Part shown: positions 61,514 to 64,000 of the stretch, piece after piece
How positions within the stretch are numbered: the stretch's first letter is position 1
Layout of the letters: every line of letters begins with the position of its first letter
Source of the DNA: Onchidella celtica
Taxonomy: Eukaryota > Mollusca > Gastropoda > Systellommatophora > Onchidiidae
Reading direction: 5' to 3'
Length of the DNA stretch: 64,000 bases
Assembly: GCA_963931925.1 (NCBI GenBank)
Contig: OZ007567.1
Coordinates: 94,375,778-94,439,777 of the forward strand
The notes under the pieces: model-generated
What the model saw: the letters and a program-made list of their open reading frames with translations, nothing else
What the model was told of the DNA's origin: nothing
The model's database searches: none
Program-made: the position numbers and the translations under genes

Positions 61514-62772
61514 ACTCTGATGTTTATCCCCGAGGGCGGATATCCTCCATTATTTCTACCATCCGGCGCGCCAGCAACTTTAGCGGAGGACAGCGAACCT
61601 CCCTACAGGAGCCCGACAGCCGCTTGGACTTGCCTACGAAGAAACAGAAAAGTTTATTTAATCTACTACGGTCAACCCGCCAGTCCAACGCAGCCAGCGT
61701 GGTCCATCGCAATGGGAACATCATCATCATGAAGGGAGGGAAGATTGTCAGCTACAGACCCGAAGGAAGGGAAGGAAGTCCATTTCTGGACCCAGCCCAG
61801 ACACTGAAACAGACGTCAGCCATGGATACCGGATTGGCTGCGGGCCTTGCGGGTCCTGGTCACGTGATGTTTGGTCTGCTGTGTGAGGGAGAATCTGATC
61901 AGGTTGGGGAAGGGGATGGAAGCCAAAGTGTATCAAGGAAAGGCAGTGACTTTTCGTGTGAAGGCAGCGAAATTGCGCTCGAGCAAGCAGGGAAAAAAGA
62001 CCATGAAATATCCACGTCTGATGTCAGAGAGAATGGTGGATTTCATTATTCAATCACTGACAATGTGAAATTTCAACCTACTGAATCAAGTGAGAAGCAT
62101 TTGATGAATAATACAAAATCAGGTTCCTTAAGTAGTGTAGATACGGAACAGACAACCCAAGTTGATGTACACGGCCGTAGAGTGCCGGTCTTGTGTGCAG
62201 ATCGGTCAGCGAGCCGTGCGTATGATGGTAATCCTATTGACTCGACCACTCTAGAGATATTGGGCGAATCGAGGTGTGAGGCCAAGACTGTATTACCACA
62301 GTTACAAACATCAAAATTGCCCTATGGTGAAAACGTCTTTCAGGCAGAGAGATCTGGTGCTGTTAGTGCTGTCAACAAAAGTGATGACGATATTTTAAGT
62401 GTCATGCCTCTGAGTCCACATACTCGAGAGATTTTAGCCAAATCCGATATGCATCTCTCACACACTGAATCTGACCTCCGCCCTCACAAGGGTGGCATGG
62501 CCAAATCACTCACATTTTCCTGCAGCACAGACAACCTCGGGAAACCGCCTCGGCCTCCACGGTTACGGCGATTGCCATCTGTAGAATTTTTAGACCCACC
62601 AATTCATGTGTTTAGATCAAACAGTAGCGCTAGCGTGTCATCTAAAACTCAGCGGCAACGGGCGAGTTCGAAGTCCCCGAAGCAGCGACGAGGGTGCTCA
62701 CAGTCACCAGAGTTAGGATCTCACTCATCATCAAACAGGAGATACCCACAAGAAAGCTCTAGTCAAGCATGA
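61514..62772 (+). CDS. Terminal exon: long Ser/Thr/Pro/basic cytoplasmic tail, probably of the same GPCR
   Basis: The exon starts after a T-rich tract with ACAG at 61510-61513. The frame is entered in phase 1, matching the TM7 exon; the split codon becomes GAC (Asp). It then runs 418 codons from SDVYPRG to SSSQA and stops with TGA at 62770. There is no membrane segment, signal peptide or enzyme domain. Visible features (numbered from SDV) are RRAS at 17-20 (a PKA-type site), KKQK near 42-45, a compact Lys/Ile/Gly segment RNGNIIIMKGGKIVSYR at 65-81, an acidic/polar middle, and KPPRPPRLRRLPS near 343 (an SH3-ligand-like and basophilic-kinase-like motif). A Ser/Arg-rich end follows. Such tails bind arrestins, kinases and scaffolds. 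TTG at 61624 is not a start. Being an exon is well supported; joining it to the receptor is inference from strand, phase and composition. Confidence 0.75.
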
Positions 62773-63205
62773 ATCATATTTCAAGTATTATTTATATTTA
62801 AGATTATTTAAGATAACGTTTTTGTTTTTAAACCGGTTTGTAACTTATTTATCTACAAGCTAAAAAGCCGCACCCCGCGCAGACTCCCCAACCACTGCCT
62901 CTCCCGTCACTTTCTTCCCTCTCTACATGGTATTCCTGTGCTCTAATATTATCAGTGAACACGGTGGGTAGTTTTTAAAATCAGCCGACTGAAATGACTC
63001 ACACAGGACAAGAAGTGTTCACAACAAAGGTTATGTGCTCGTGGAAAAAAGGGATCGGGGCATGCAGTCACCAACACAAAGCAACCTTTAAAAAAAAAAG
63101 GAAAACAAATGCAATAAGAAATCCAAACGTCGGTGCACCCTCCTACATGCAAAATTTAGTTTCTGTAGGTGGCCTAATAAAAAAGCCTTTTGCGTTAAAA
63201 GGTCT
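62773..63205 (+). other. 3' untranslated region of the terminal exon
   Basis: AT-rich sequence after the TGA, carrying several ATTTA-like stretches (62790-62835) and a purine-rich segment near 63090. The end is placed shortly after AATAAA at 63176-63181. The exact cleavage site is not visible. Confidence 0.5.
63176..63181 (+). terminator. Polyadenylation signal AATAAA
   Basis: First canonical AATAAA after the stop codon, about 400 bases downstream. It is followed by a TTTT/GTT-containing region (63186-63210, 63266-63271) that could serve as the downstream element. Confidence 0.55.
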
Positions 63206-64000
63206 AGAATTTGTGAATTATTAGATATAATAAGACAAACCTAATTTGTAAATAGCTTAAGCTTGTTTGTGATAAAGGAGATTGGCAGAACCCCAGGACT
63301 GTAATCTGTTGTCTTATTGATCACTGGTAGTCATTATAATGAAGGAAAACAGAGTTCTGTAACCTCCAGGTCATGTTGCTCATTGGCACAATTATGGTGT
63401 CTTGTCCGCGAAATGGTTGCGCTTGTTATTTGTGGAAAGAAGACAGAATTTACTATGGCTCAGTATCATGATAGTGTGTCAAGCACAAACCAAACAATAT
63501 GCGAATGCAATGTAACATCATGGTGTGAAAGATTCATTTAAGTAGTACATGCATGAAGCAATGTCTTATATAAAAAACATTTGCAAGGAACTGTGGTTTA
63601 ACAGATATATTATATCCATGGGAGGGAGGGAGGGAGACCGGGCTAGAGAAGTAGTACAGCAAGGATAACCTGGATGTAAACTTTATGTTTCCTGTTGACA
63701 ATTGCTGGGTGCTCACCTGTTATCTCTAGTGTTCCCAACTTAATTGGACTGGTTGTAGCCAAAGTTTCCTGGGCGAGGGGTGAGTGAGGGTTATCTTTGT
63801 AGTTATGTACCAGCACAATACTCATAGGTGACCTACATATAAGTACTGACCTTTTGTAATCACACTGTCCATCAAAGCAAAGAGCCTGATTAAAGGAAAT
63901 ACAGGACACAATTTAGGCAAAGAACAACCGTTCTTTTCTTTCCGGCGTTCCTCTGAATGTAACCAGTGACGCTTCAGTAGGCACATCTCCAATACATGTA
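63206..64000. other. Downstream region, no gene seen
   Basis: No exon or repeat beyond a GGGA run at 63620-63636. It is either intergenic sequence or a longer 3' UTR if a later poly-A site is used. Confidence 0.5.

Noticed and set aside
61624..62772. Independent 382-residue protein starting at 61624
   Set aside because: The apparent start is TTG (Leu) and the frame continues upstream without a stop to a splice acceptor at 61513, so it is an internal part of a terminal exon.

Overview
This is AT-rich, repeat-dense, gene-poor animal DNA with very long spliceosomal introns. The repeat mix (long CT tracts, THAP-carrying miniature elements, tandem Helitron-like units, an RTE-type reverse transcriptase, a tRNA-derived SINE) suggests an invertebrate. 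A lophotrochozoan such as a mollusc is my best guess, at low confidence, because no species-diagnostic gene is present.

Host coding sequence is sparse. I find one clear internal exon of a class A G-protein-coupled receptor at 21579-21702 (+). It encodes the end of TM7 (NPIIY), helix 8 and the start of the cytoplasmic tail, and finishes in splice phase 1. A long open terminal exon at 61514-62772 (+) is entered in the matching phase. It would give the receptor a 418-residue Ser/Thr/Pro/basic tail, followed by a polyadenylation signal at 63176. Between them, at 42405-42466, lies a small GC-rich candidate exon entered in the same phase that ends after 19 complete codons. The simplest reading is one receptor gene on the + strand whose 3' end fills this window, with introns of about 20-40 kb and possibly two alternative C-termini, one very short and one very long. 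TM1-TM6 are not visible and probably lie upstream of the window. The region 1-21578 would then be upstream intron.

The rest is intron occupied by repeats. 1-11 kb: CT microsatellite, foldback element at 3106-3322, 42-bp minisatellite at 4.6 kb, CT/GT minisatellite at 7.2-8.0 kb, a small MITE split by a later insertion (8.55-9.23 kb) and a THAP-domain MITE (9.8-10.2 kb). 11-20 kb: GACA/GATA/GATG array, a 5'-truncated non-LTR retrotransposon with an open reverse transcriptase frame (11989-13323), degenerate repeats, and three head-to-tail Helitron-like units (18.5-19.86 kb). 21.7-42.4 kb: two copies of the small MITE, a second, inverted copy of the THAP MITE (24.2-24.6 kb), a 64-bp-arm hairpin, a perfect 16-bp x 18 array, a tRNA-SINE, a third THAP-bearing element (35.4-35.7 kb), a Helitron 3' end, a 0.47-kb CT-rich block and a complete short Helitron (38250-38724). 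42.5-61.5 kb: a 95-bp-arm inverted repeat, an 0.8-kb GGTCA-rich repeat array, a hAT-type MITE with 8-bp target duplication, and a MITE with an exact 12-bp target duplication (57511-57934).

I see no operon, CRISPR array, prokaryotic gene or rRNA. The most distinctive features are the predicted alternative receptor tails, the families of miniature elements that keep THAP DNA-binding-domain coding sequence, and several unusually clean insertion junctions.
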